Assembly (NCBI RefSeq): GCF_016901775.1
Contig: NZ_JACJKW010000021.1
Span: 1-46,213 of the forward strand
From: Intestinimonas butyriciproducens
Lineage (GTDB): Bacteria > Bacillota > Clostridia > Oscillospirales > Butyricicoccaceae
Direction: 5' to 3'
DNA: 46,213 nt
Below the pieces are notes generated by a model. The model worked only from the letters and a program-made list of their open reading frames with translations, did no database searches and was not told the origin of the DNA. The translations under genes were made by a program, and so were the position numbers. Positions within the stretch are counted from its first letter, which is position 1. Every line of letters begins with the position of its first letter. Below, in pieces: positions 24,434 to 31,624 of the stretch.

Positions 24434-25387
24434 TTATTTTTCCGGGCAATGCTCCGCCTTCATTTGCTCAATAAATGCATACTGGCCGGATTCAAACAAT
24501 TTATCCCCGTATTTTGATTTTACTTCCTCAACAAAATTCCCGATTGCATCCGGATGATGGTGTAAAAACCATTTGATATGATTTTGAATGTACTCCAACC
24601 GTATAGCGGAGTCATTCAGATCATTGGGTACCCGTTTCATTCGTTCATCAATACTGTCGAACCCAGTAAATGGCGCTGCCAATCGTTCATGGACCATTTG
24701 GATGTATTCCGGGTTGATGTCGATGCCGATGCCGCTGCGGTTGGTCTGCTGGCATACCCGAAGCATGGTGCCGCTTCCCACAAATGGATCGAGGACGGTG
24801 TCGCCCTCGTTGGAGGAAGAGAGAATCATGCGTTCATACAGCCCTTCCGGCTTCTGGGTGGGGTGCTTCTGCCTGTTTTTGTTGCAGTAGTGCATATGGG
24901 AAAATTCCCAAACATTCCCGGGATTGGCCCCTCGCATATTGTTTACCGAGCGATAGAATTTCTGTGGGATGCGAACATCATCCAGATTAAAAACAAATTT
25001 TTTGGGATGCTTTGTAAACATCAGGATATCATCGTGCCGGGGGGAAAAACCTTTTGTTTTTCCAATACCCTGGGTGTAATACCAGGTGATCCATGAGTTG
25101 AAATACATCCCCAGCTCCTGCTCCAGAATCGTATAAATATAGGAAATGTATTTCACGCCCATAAAAACATAAATGGTTCCGTCATCGGTCAGAACACGAT
25201 ATGCTTCTCTCAGCCATTTTCTTGAAAAATCCAGATATTCGGTAAATTCCAGACGATCCAGGTTGTTGCCATAATCCTTATTCAAATTATAGGGAGGATC
25301 GGTGACCACCAGACGAACGCTTTTGTCAGGGATCTTTGGCAGCTCTTCAAGGGCATCACCGCAGAGGGCGACTAATTTTTGATCCAT
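24434..25387 (-). CDS. Type II DNA methyltransferase (beta-group, probable N6-adenine)
   Basis: 317-aa modification enzyme. The catalytic motif IV DPPYNL (30-35) precedes the SAM-binding motif I LDPFVGSGTM (199-208), the order of beta-class amino-methyltransferases; DPPY rather than SPPY favours N6-adenine. The target-recognition region lies between them, with KHPTQKPEGLYERMI just before motif I. A C-terminal extension of ~75 residues (after INPEYIQMVHERL) is longer than in minimal members. Its start overlaps the endonuclease gene by 16 nt. A/T-rich codons contrast with neighbouring genes, suggesting transfer. Recognition sequence unknown. Confidence 0.88.
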   Translation of the reverse strand: MDQKLVALCGDALEELPKIPDKSVRLVVTDPPYNLNKDYGNNLDRLEFTEYLDFSRKWLREAYRVLTDDGTIYVFMGVKYISYIYTILEQELGMYFNSWITWYYTQGIGKTKGFSPRHDDILMFTKHPKKFVFNLDDVRIPQKFYRSVNNMRGANPGNVWEFSHMHYCNKNRQKHPTQKPEGLYERMILSSSNEGDTVLDPFVGSGTMLRVCQQTNRSGIGIDINPEYIQMVHERLAAPFTGFDSIDERMKRVPNDLNDSAIRLEYIQNHIKWFLHHHPDAIGNFVEEVKSKYGDKLFESGQYAFIEQMKAEHCPEK

Positions 25388-26136
25388 TGGTTCTTTCGTG
25401 CCTCTCTATAAAAATCATCCATACTTCGACGGGAACTGTGCAGGTATTTTTGGTCGAGAAGCTGGCACATTTCCCAGGTGGTTCGGTATTGGTAGGTCAC
25501 ATAGTGAATATCCTTGATCTGGATTTGACCAGTGCCCAGGGCAGGGTTATAGTGGATATCCTCATCGCTGATGAATTTCAAATCGTAGGCGTTATAATCG
25601 GCCACTTCCATGATGCCGTCCATCAAGCCGGTTTCCTTGTTGCGCTGGGAGTAAACTTTATGCTTGATAGACAAGATGATAAACATATAATCCGGATCCA
25701 CAACATATGCCGTCCTGATTCTGGAAAAAGAGGTAATGTTGGGACCTTTTCCGCTGTTGGGAATGTCCTTGGCGGTTGCTTTCACATCAATGTTTCCTGT
25801 GAGCACACGCCCGGACTTCCGAAATTGAAGAATGATATCGGCCATGCCTAAACGCTCCTGCGTTTCCACATTGATAAGCTGATATTCATGATCGCTGTTG
25901 TCGCGGATACCGGCAAATACTTCTCCTGCCCATGCCTCGATCATGGGACCTGCAATTTTGTTGATGTTTTCCAGCGGCAAGCCCATTCTGAGATTGGTGT
26001 TGAGAATGATTTTGTTATCGCCTGCCGTTTTGCGAGCGTCCAGAATGGCAACGATCTGCCGGATGATAAATGCAGAGTCCTCTTGATATGTGGGAGATTC
26101 CTGGGGAATCTTAAAAATCAAATCTTCATATTTCAT
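25372..26136 (-). CDS. Probable Type II restriction endonuclease
   Basis: 254 aa, directly upstream of and overlapping the methyltransferase. I do not recognise the exact family. A PD-(D/E)xK-like pattern is visible: an acidic ERLGMAD (D100), then TGNIDVKATAKD (D117-x-K119), the usual D...(D/E)xK spacing. The rest is A/T-rich like the methyltransferase. Start 26136 follows AAAGGGG; the upstream extension would read the promoter. Endonuclease before methyltransferase without a controller gene is a common Type II layout. Confidence 0.72.
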   Translation of the reverse strand: MKYEDLIFKIPQESPTYQEDSAFIIRQIVAILDARKTAGDNKIILNTNLRMGLPLENINKIAGPMIEAWAGEVFAGIRDNSDHEYQLINVETQERLGMADIILQFRKSGRVLTGNIDVKATAKDIPNSGKGPNITSFSRIRTAYVVDPDYMFIILSIKHKVYSQRNKETGLMDGIMEVADYNAYDLKFISDEDIHYNPALGTGQIQIKDIHYVTYQYRTTWEMCQLLDQKYLHSSRRSMDDFYREARKNQWIKN

Positions 26137-26184
26137 ACAGCAGCCCCTTTCATTTTGCATTTGTAAGCAAAATAACCCAAATAA

Positions 26185-26213
26185 AGCATAGCACAAATTC
26201 ATGGATAAGACAA
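26185..26213 (-). promoter_or_regulatory. Promoter of the restriction-modification pair
   Basis: Minus strand TTGTCT, 17-bp spacer, TATGCT. Confidence 0.65.
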
Positions 26214-26217
26214 GCAA

Positions 26218-26478
26218 TGGCGGAAGCAGCGTGATGCTGGCGGAGTGCCTCCGCAGGCATACTTTCTTTGCCCATTGCATTCAACCAGCCTTCGTTCTAT
26301 TGCTTAGCGCGGCAGCGCAGTATGGCTGTCCGGACACCGGACCCCTGCCGGGTGATGGTTTATCACACCCGGGCAGCGTGACGCTGCACCCGTTCTTTTC
26401 TTTGCCCCATTGCATTCAACCAGCCTTCGTTCTATTGCTTAGCGCGGCAGCGCAGTTTGGCCGTCCCGACACGGGACC
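26218..26478. repeat. Repeat-mosaic block
   Basis: Two near-identical direct copies of CAACCAGCCTTCGTTCTATT + H1 + H2 (from ~26280 and ~26416), a GCGGAG-TGC-CTCCGC hairpin (~26239), and the 25-bp palindrome (26348-26372) between them. The last H2 (26463-26477) ends 1 nt before the coaX-like promoter. Confidence 0.85.
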
Positions 26479-26508
26479 TTGACTTTTGGGGAGCGGGGAT
26501 ATTATAAT
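26479..26508 (+). promoter_or_regulatory. Promoter of the coaX-like gene
   Basis: TTGACT (26479-26484), 18-bp spacer, TATAAT (26503-26508). Confidence 0.8.
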
Positions 26509-26541
26509 AACCCACGGAAAAAAACAGGGGAGGGGAGCAAA

Positions 26542-27336
26542 ATGCTGTTAGTCATCGCCATCGGCAGCAGCAACATCCGCATCGGCCTTTACGAGGGAGA
26601 CAAGCTGCGGATGCAGACCAGTATGCGGGTGGACACCCAGATCCTCCCCGACGAATACGCCGTCAAAATCCAATCGGCCCTGGGTCTCTTCGGCTGCCGG
26701 GCGGATGAAGTGGAGGGGGCCATCCTCTCTTCGGTGATGCCGCCTTTGACCTTCGGCATCCGCCAGGCGGTGGAGCGGCTTTGCCATGTGCGCCCGCTGG
26801 TGGTGGGGCCAGGGCTCCGAACCGGCCTTCCCATCCGCATCAACGACCCCGCCCAGCTGGGCAGCGACCTGGTCACCCAGGCCGTGGCCGCCCGGGAAAT
26901 GAAGCTGGGCCCCACTGTGGTGTGCTGCCTGGGCACCGCCACCACCTTCGTGCTCATGGACGGGCAGGGGGCCGTGCGGGGGGCTTCCATCGCCCCGGGG
27001 ATGAAAATCTCCCTGGAGGCTCTGGCCCGGCATACCGCTCAGCTGCCCTGGATCGACCTGGAAACACCGCCCCCTGGCGCCGTGGGAAAAACCACGGTGG
27101 ACAGCATGAAAAGCGGCCTGCTTCTGGGCACGGCCTGCCTGGTGGAGGGCATGACAAAGCGTATGGAAGAAGAATTGGGGGAAAAAGTGTCCCTGATCCT
27201 CACCGGCACCTTTGCCCCCCTCATCGCCCCCCTTTGCCGCCGGGAGTGCCGCGCAGAACCGGATCTGGCCCTCTGGGGCCTGCGCCTGATCTATGAGCGC
27301 CATCGGGAAAAACGAGGGGAAAGGGGCGCAAAATAA
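26542..27336 (+). CDS. Type III pantothenate kinase-like protein (degenerate active site)
   Basis: 264 aa, full length for CoaX, which phosphorylates pantothenate in CoA synthesis. Conserved features: RPLVVGPGLRTGLPI, IAPGMKISLEALARHTAQLP and VGKTTVDSMKSGLL. The usual N-terminal D-x-G-N-T is AIGSSN (Asp replaced by Ala6); D-x-G-T-A-T-T is CLGTATT (Asp replaced by Cys129); GADR is GSDL (Asp109 kept, Arg lost). The enzyme may be inactive, altered or regulatory. The next gene is a pantothenate-type ECF component, supporting a pantothenate link. Start at 26542 follows GGGGAGGGGAG. Confidence 0.8.
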   Translation: MLLVIAIGSSNIRIGLYEGDKLRMQTSMRVDTQILPDEYAVKIQSALGLFGCRADEVEGAILSSVMPPLTFGIRQAVERLCHVRPLVVGPGLRTGLPIRINDPAQLGSDLVTQAVAAREMKLGPTVVCCLGTATTFVLMDGQGAVRGASIAPGMKISLEALARHTAQLPWIDLETPPPGAVGKTTVDSMKSGLLLGTACLVEGMTKRMEEELGEKVSLILTGTFAPLIAPLCRRECRAEPDLALWGLRLIYERHREKRGERGAK

Positions 27337-27471
27337 CTGGCAAGCCATCCAGCTTTTCACCCGTTGATATCAGGGGCTTTTCACAGAACGCTGCGCCTTT
27401 TAGGGCGTTGCGAATACATGACTGCGCCGCATCCGGCAAAAGGACGGAGCGGCAGCAAGGAGGAAAAATTT

Positions 27472-28059
27472 ATGAGAAACACAAGCAAACAGACCCTGCG
27501 GCTGGCCCAGCTGGCCATCCTGATCGCCCTGGAAGCGGTGATGACCTTCACCCCCCTGGGCTTCATCATGGTGCCGCCCATCTCCATCACATTGCTGCAT
27601 ATCCCGGTGATCGTGGGCGCTGTGCTCATGGGCCCGGTGGACGGAGGGATCCTGGGGCTGGGCTTCGGCCTTCTCAGCATGACAAGGGCTTCTTTCATGG
27701 CGTCCAGCCCTGCGGATATGGCTTTTTCCCCCTTTCTCAGCGGTGAGCCCCTCAGCTCCATCGTGATGTGCATCATCCCCCGTATTCTGCTGGGTGTCAT
27801 CGCCGGCGGGCTCTATCTGCTGCTTTCCAAAAAGATCAAAAGCGGCGTTCTGGCCATGGGCATCAGCGCCGTGGCGGCTACTTTCTGCCACTCCATGATG
27901 GTGCTGGGGCTTCTGTCCCTGCTCTTCCAGTCCCTGCCCCTGAGGGAGGTGCTGGCCGCTCTGGTGGGGGTCAACTGCCTGCTGGAAATGCTGGCCGCCG
28001 CCGTGGTGGCCGTGGCCGTGTGCAAGCCCTTGCAGCGTGTGGCGAGCCGGGCGAAGTGA
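27472..28059 (+). CDS. ECF transporter S component, probable pantothenate (PanT-like)
   Basis: 195-aa membrane protein with about six helices. The first helix LRLAQLAILIALEAVMTFTP contains the Ala-x3-Ala region that contacts EcfT. HIPVIVGAVLMGPVDGGILG is the motif shared by PanT/RibU/folate-type S components. AAGGAGG lies 8 nt before the ATG. Placement 135 bp after the coaX-like gene suggests pantothenate as substrate; the specificity is inferred from context. It would use a shared EcfAA'T module encoded elsewhere. Confidence 0.83.
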   Translation: MRNTSKQTLRLAQLAILIALEAVMTFTPLGFIMVPPISITLLHIPVIVGAVLMGPVDGGILGLGFGLLSMTRASFMASSPADMAFSPFLSGEPLSSIVMCIIPRILLGVIAGGLYLLLSKKIKSGVLAMGISAVAATFCHSMMVLGLLSLLFQSLPLREVLAALVGVNCLLEMLAAAVVAVAVCKPLQRVASRAK

Positions 28060-28069
28060 TCCAGGGGGC

Positions 28070-28159
28070 TTACATTGCTATCATCGGGTCCAGCGTCACG
28101 CTGGACCCATATTTTTCTTTATTGCATTGGTTCAGGCCGAGAGAGGAGAGATGTGAACC
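28070..28159. repeat. Short spacer with one H2 hairpin
   Basis: Contains CCAGCG-TCA-CGCTGG (~28090-28104) flanked by GGGTCC/GGACCC, extending the stem. No promoter recognised for the following gene. Confidence 0.6.
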
Positions 28160-29512
28160 ATGGAGCTGCCGGTAGGATTCAAAGAACGGATGGAAGGTTT
28201 TCTGGGAAAAGAAGAGGCAAAACAGCTGTTTGCCCAATATGAGCAGGAGGGGCGGCATCTGGCCCTGCGGGCCAACACCCTGAAAATCACGCCCCAGGAG
28301 CTGGGGGAGGTTTTGCCCTTTCCCCTGACGCCGGTGGAATGGTGCCCGGAAGGGTTTTATTATGAAGAGCCTGCCCGGCCGGGGCTGCATCCCTTCCACG
28401 AAGGGGGCCTTTACTACATCCAGGAGCCTTCCGCCATGGGAGTAGGGGTGCTGGCCGGGGCCAGACCGGGAGAGCGGGTGCTGGATCTGTGCGCCGCCCC
28501 GGGGGGCAAGGCCACCTATCTGGCCGCCGCTATGGAAAACCAGGGGCTTCTGGTGGCAAATGAGATCCATCCTGCCCGGGCCAGGGTGCTCAGCCAGAAC
28601 ATGGAGCGCATGGGGGTGACAAACGCCCTGGTGTGCAATATGTCCCCTCGGGATCTCCGGCGGCGCCTGCCCGGCTTTTTCCACCGGGTGGTGGTGGACG
28701 CCCCTTGCAGCGGCGAGGGGATGTTCCGCAAAAGCCCTGCCGCTCTGGAGCAGTGGAGCATGGACAACATCCGTCTGTGCCACAGCCGGCAGATGGAGAT
28801 TCTGGAGCAGGCCGATGCCCTTCTGGCCCCCGGCGGGGTGCTGGTCTATTCCACCTGCACCTTCGCCCCGGAGGAAAACGAGGGCACGGTGGCGGCATTC
28901 CTGGAAAGCCATGATTACATTCTGGAAGACGCCTGCTTTTTCCCCGGTTTTGACCGGGGCAGGCCGGATTTTCTGGGGGGCGGGGAAGAACTTCGGAAAA
29001 CCGCCCGGCTCTGGCCCCACAAAATCCGGGGCGAAGGGCATTTCATGGCAAAGCTGCGGAAAGCGGGGGAAGGAGAACCGGCCCTTCTGCCGGAAGAGCC
29101 GGGGGTGAAAGCACCCCGGGAATGGCTGGAGTTCTGCCAGAGCGCCCTGCCGGACTTCCCCCGGAAGGAAGAGCGGCTTTGCCTGTTTGGCAGCGAGCTT
29201 TACCAGATGCCCGAGGGCACGCCCCAGCTCCCAGGGCTGCGGGTGCTGCGGCCCGGGCTGCATCTGGGCACTTTGCGGAAGGGACGGCTGGAGCCGGCCC
29301 ACGCCCTGGCACTAGCTCTGCCCCGGAGGGAAAACGGGGTGGCCCTCTCTTTGGAGGACAGCCGTGCAGAGGCATTTCTCCGGGGCGAGGCCATTGCCTG
29401 GCAGGGAGAAACCGGCTGGCAGCCGGTGCGCCTTTTGGGCTTCCCCCTGGGCTGGAGCAAGGTCTCCGGCGGCCAGGCCAAAAACCATTATCCAAAGGCA
29501 TTAAGACGGTAG
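28160..29512 (+). CDS. RsmF-like rRNA (cytosine-5) methyltransferase
   Basis: 450-aa SAM-dependent RNA m5C methyltransferase of the NOL1/NOP2/Sun group. YYIQEPSAMGVGVLAGARPG and VLDLCAAPGGKATYLAA (motif I), VVVDAPCSGEGMFRK with the release cysteine, and LVYSTCTFAPEENE with the catalytic cysteine. The C-terminal ~150 residues contain a PUA-like RsmF_B/NOL1-type domain (GLRVLRPGLHLGTLRKGRLEP in part). Length matches the Firmicute YebU/RsmF type. GAGGAGAG lies ~10 nt upstream. Likely modifies 16S rRNA; the exact base is not inferable. Confidence 0.88.
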   Translation: MELPVGFKERMEGFLGKEEAKQLFAQYEQEGRHLALRANTLKITPQELGEVLPFPLTPVEWCPEGFYYEEPARPGLHPFHEGGLYYIQEPSAMGVGVLAGARPGERVLDLCAAPGGKATYLAAAMENQGLLVANEIHPARARVLSQNMERMGVTNALVCNMSPRDLRRRLPGFFHRVVVDAPCSGEGMFRKSPAALEQWSMDNIRLCHSRQMEILEQADALLAPGGVLVYSTCTFAPEENEGTVAAFLESHDYILEDACFFPGFDRGRPDFLGGGEELRKTARLWPHKIRGEGHFMAKLRKAGEGEPALLPEEPGVKAPREWLEFCQSALPDFPRKEERLCLFGSELYQMPEGTPQLPGLRVLRPGLHLGTLRKGRLEPAHALALALPRRENGVALSLEDSRAEAFLRGEAIAWQGETGWQPVRLLGFPLGWSKVSGGQAKNHYPKALRR

Positions 29513-29681
29513 GCGCGGCGAGCCGGTCCCGTGTCGGGACGGCCGTTCCTGTCTCCGGTGGGGATGCGCTGGGGGCCCCCGTGCTCCGGGTGTGATAAAC
29601 CATCACCCGGAAGGGGCTATTGTGCAATCCTGGCAGCGTGCAAAGAAAAAAAGCTCTCCTTCTCAGGAGGGCTTTTTCTTT
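29513..29681. repeat. Repeat-mosaic block plus orphan terminator
   Basis: H2 GTCCCG-TGT-CGGGAC (~29527), 25-bp palindrome (29586-29610), and an imperfect AGCTCTCCT/AGGAGGGCT terminator with T tail (29651-29681) into which the next element inserted. Confidence 0.75.
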
Positions 29682-29750
29682 GTCTCTGTCCGAGATAAGT
29701 ATTGGTATGCATAACTGACCTTTTTATTCATTTTTTATGAATGCCCAATG

Positions 29751-29780
29751 AAAAGGAGCAAGGTGTATCGACCTTGCTCC
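29751..29780 (-). terminator. Terminator of the small gene in the mobile element
   Basis: GGAGCAAGGT/ACCTTGCTCC, perfect 10-bp stem, 6-nt loop; U4 tail on the minus strand. Confidence 0.8.
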
Positions 29781-29822
29781 TCCTATGGGATATACTATTC
29801 AGTTCAACTAATTGGAATTGGC

Positions 29823-30047
29823 TTACTTCTTCTTTCCAAAGAACAAGGGAATTGCACCAAATATAATTGCAACGACAAGAGATATCATCGTTTTGAAAAA
29901 CACCATATGGGTGATACTCTTAAAGAATATTTCTATCGGTTCTGCTTCTAACTTAATTCTCATGCCAGGGATTGCAAAGCAAATAATCAAATAAGTTGCA
30001 ATAAAGGCAATCAAAAACAACACTATGGATACAGTTTTCTTTTTCAT
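29823..30047 (-). CDS. Small two-helix membrane protein carried by the mobile element
   Basis: 74 aa, MKKKTVSIVLFLIAFIATYL start, then AEPIEIFFKSITHMVFFKTM and a second helix ending FGAIPLFFGKKK. Two hydrophobic helices flanked by lysines suggest a small inner-membrane protein with both ends cytoplasmic. AAGGAATG lies upstream. A/T-rich codons unlike host genes. An exact GTCTATATAGAC palindrome (~30093-30105) lies upstream and may be an operator. No family recognised; a toxin-like or stress role would be speculation. Confidence 0.7.
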   Translation of the reverse strand: MKKKTVSIVLFLIAFIATYLIICFAIPGMRIKLEAEPIEIFFKSITHMVFFKTMISLVVAIIFGAIPLFFGKKK

Positions 30048-30340
30048 ACAAACACATTCCTTTGTCAAATACAAGTTTGTCTAACTGTTCCTTGTCTATA
30101 TAGACGAAAAGAACAGCAAAAAGTTCCGAACTATGGCTATATTATAGCATACTCGGTCTATTTTTGCTTTTGAATATCATTATAAGTTGAATTAAAATCA
30201 GACATAAAGTACCCCCACAAAATTGTTTTTGTAAGGGAATATAGTTTTTTATGTCAGCAACAATTCTGTTTATGCATAATTATCTGTGAAAATGTATATT
30301 TTTGTTCACCAATACTTATCTCGGACAGAGACTTTTCTTT

Positions 30341-31000
30341 TGGGCCGGTCCCGTGTCGGGACAGCCAAACTGCGCTTCCGCGCTGGGCAATAGAACCAAG
30401 TGAAAAGCAAAAAAACTCCCCCATCGGGGGAGTTTTTTTGTTATCCACCGGGGGTGGCCGGTTGTATGCCGAGCAGCAAAGACGGCTCCCTTGTGCAAAG
30501 GGAGCTGTCGGCGAACGCCGGTCCGGTGGGCCGGACGGCCAAACTGCGCTGCCGCGCTGGATTATAGAACCAAGTTGAGTGGGTCTGCCCAGCTTTACAA
30601 TCCCCCCTGACCGTCTGCGACGGTCCCGTGTCGGGACAGCCAAACTGCGCTCCCGCGCTGGATGATAGAACCAAGTTGAGTGGGTTTGTCCAGCTTTACA
30701 ATCCCCCCTGACCGTCTGCGACGGTCCCGTGTCGGGACGGCCAAACTGCGCTGCCGCGCTGGATGATAGAACCAAGTTGAGTGGGTCTGCCCAGCTTTAC
30801 AATCCCCCCCTGACCGTCTGCGACGGTCTGTCCCCCCTTTGCACAAGGGGGGCTTTTTTTGCACTCTGCCAGGAATTCACCGCAGCCCCTTCCGGGTGAT
30901 GGCTCGCCAGCACCGGAGCACCGAGCCTGACAACGCATAGAGCCTTCAGCGAGTTTTGGCCGTCCCGACACGGGACACGCTGCACGAAAAATACCGTTTG
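30341..31000. repeat. Repeat-mosaic block with orphan terminator
   Basis: No gene. H2 + H1 (from ~30347), an orphan terminator AAAAACTCCCCC/GGGGGAGTTTTT (30411-30437), a cut-off palindromic unit (30484-30520) interrupted by an H2, a 101-bp tandem array (30539-30840), a GC palindrome ending (~30826-30857), a CCGGGTGATGGCTCGCCAGC-type hairpin (~30893), and a final H2 (30961-30975). Confidence 0.85.
30539..30840. repeat. Three tandem 101-bp repeats
   Basis: Units start at 30539, 30640 and 30741 (CCAAACTGCGCT). Each contains H1, GAACCAAGTTGAGTGGGT, AATCCCCCCTGACC and a GACCGTC-TGC-GACGGTC hairpin, and the first two end in H2 (GTCCCG-TGT-CGGGAC). Spacers are not variable, so this is not a CRISPR array. 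Confidence 0.9.
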
Positions 31001-31036
31001 GAAGTGATAAGGTGAAGGGGAAAGGAGATGAGAAAA

Positions 31037-31621
31037 ATGAACTGGGGAGAAATCAAACAGGCCGTGCTCCACAAGCTGGACGGGCCTGACCAGGACCTGG
31101 CGGAGGAATACCGCAGCCGGATGATCCCCGCGGCCAACGAGGGCCTTTACCTGCTGGCCACCGGAGGAAAACCCATCTACCGCCAGGAGGAAGTGGAGGT
31201 GACCGGGGAAAAGCCGCTGCTGCATCTTTCCTCCCTGCCTTGCTACTGGGAGCTGGACCGGCTCTGGCAGTACCAGGGAGAGGAACTCCGGCCCATCGGC
31301 TCCTATGTGCGCCAGGGCGATACCCTGATGCTGGCCCCCGGCCGCTACCAGGCGGCTTATTGGGCCCTGGAAGAGCCGGTGACCGGGGACACCCCCGACG
31401 ACCACACCTTCACCCTTTGTCCGGAAGCCCTGTCCCTTTTGCCCCTGTACATCGCCTCCCAGCTGTATAAACACGACAACGCCCAGCTGGCGGTGATCTG
31501 GCGCAATGAGTTCGAAAGCGGCCGGGATCTTTTGCAGCTGAACCATCGGGAGCGGCGGCGTCAGCCGGGAACGGCGGAATTTGAAAGCCTGCCTTGGGCA
31601 GGGTGGGGAAGGGGGCAATAA
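31037..31621 (+). CDS. Phage head-tail adaptor protein (P22 gp4-like)
   Basis: 194-aa predicted virion connector. MNWGEIKQAVLHKLDG at the start and LPLYIASQLYKHDNAQLAVI near the end, then FESGRDLLQL, are the helical pattern of podovirus adaptor proteins that bind below the portal ring. A beta-rich middle section separates them. ATG 31037 is 9 nt after AAAGGAG; the ATG at 31028 touches the ribosome site. It starts the second phage segment with only 3 nt to the next gene. Confidence 0.68.
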   Translation: MNWGEIKQAVLHKLDGPDQDLAEEYRSRMIPAANEGLYLLATGGKPIYRQEEVEVTGEKPLLHLSSLPCYWELDRLWQYQGEELRPIGSYVRQGDTLMLAPGRYQAAYWALEEPVTGDTPDDHTFTLCPEALSLLPLYIASQLYKHDNAQLAVIWRNEFESGRDLLQLNHRERRRQPGTAEFESLPWAGWGRGQ

Positions 31622-31624
31622 CAA

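Larger units (their letters stand above)
29682..30332. mobile_element. 651-bp mobile element with 25-bp inverted ends and 8-bp target duplication
   Basis: Both ends begin GTCTCTGTCCGAGATAAG and match for 25 bp (29682-29706 and 30308-30332, inverted). The flanking 8 bp TTTTCTTT (29674-29681 and 30333-30340) is directly repeated, as expected of a target duplication. The interior is strongly A/T-rich, unlike its surroundings. It has no transposase, only one small membrane-protein gene with its own terminator: a non-autonomous, cargo-bearing, MITE-like element that needs a transposase in trans. Confidence 0.88.

Noticed and set aside
30539-30840. Tandem array as a CRISPR
   Set aside because: The whole 101-bp unit is conserved; there are no unique spacers and no cas genes.
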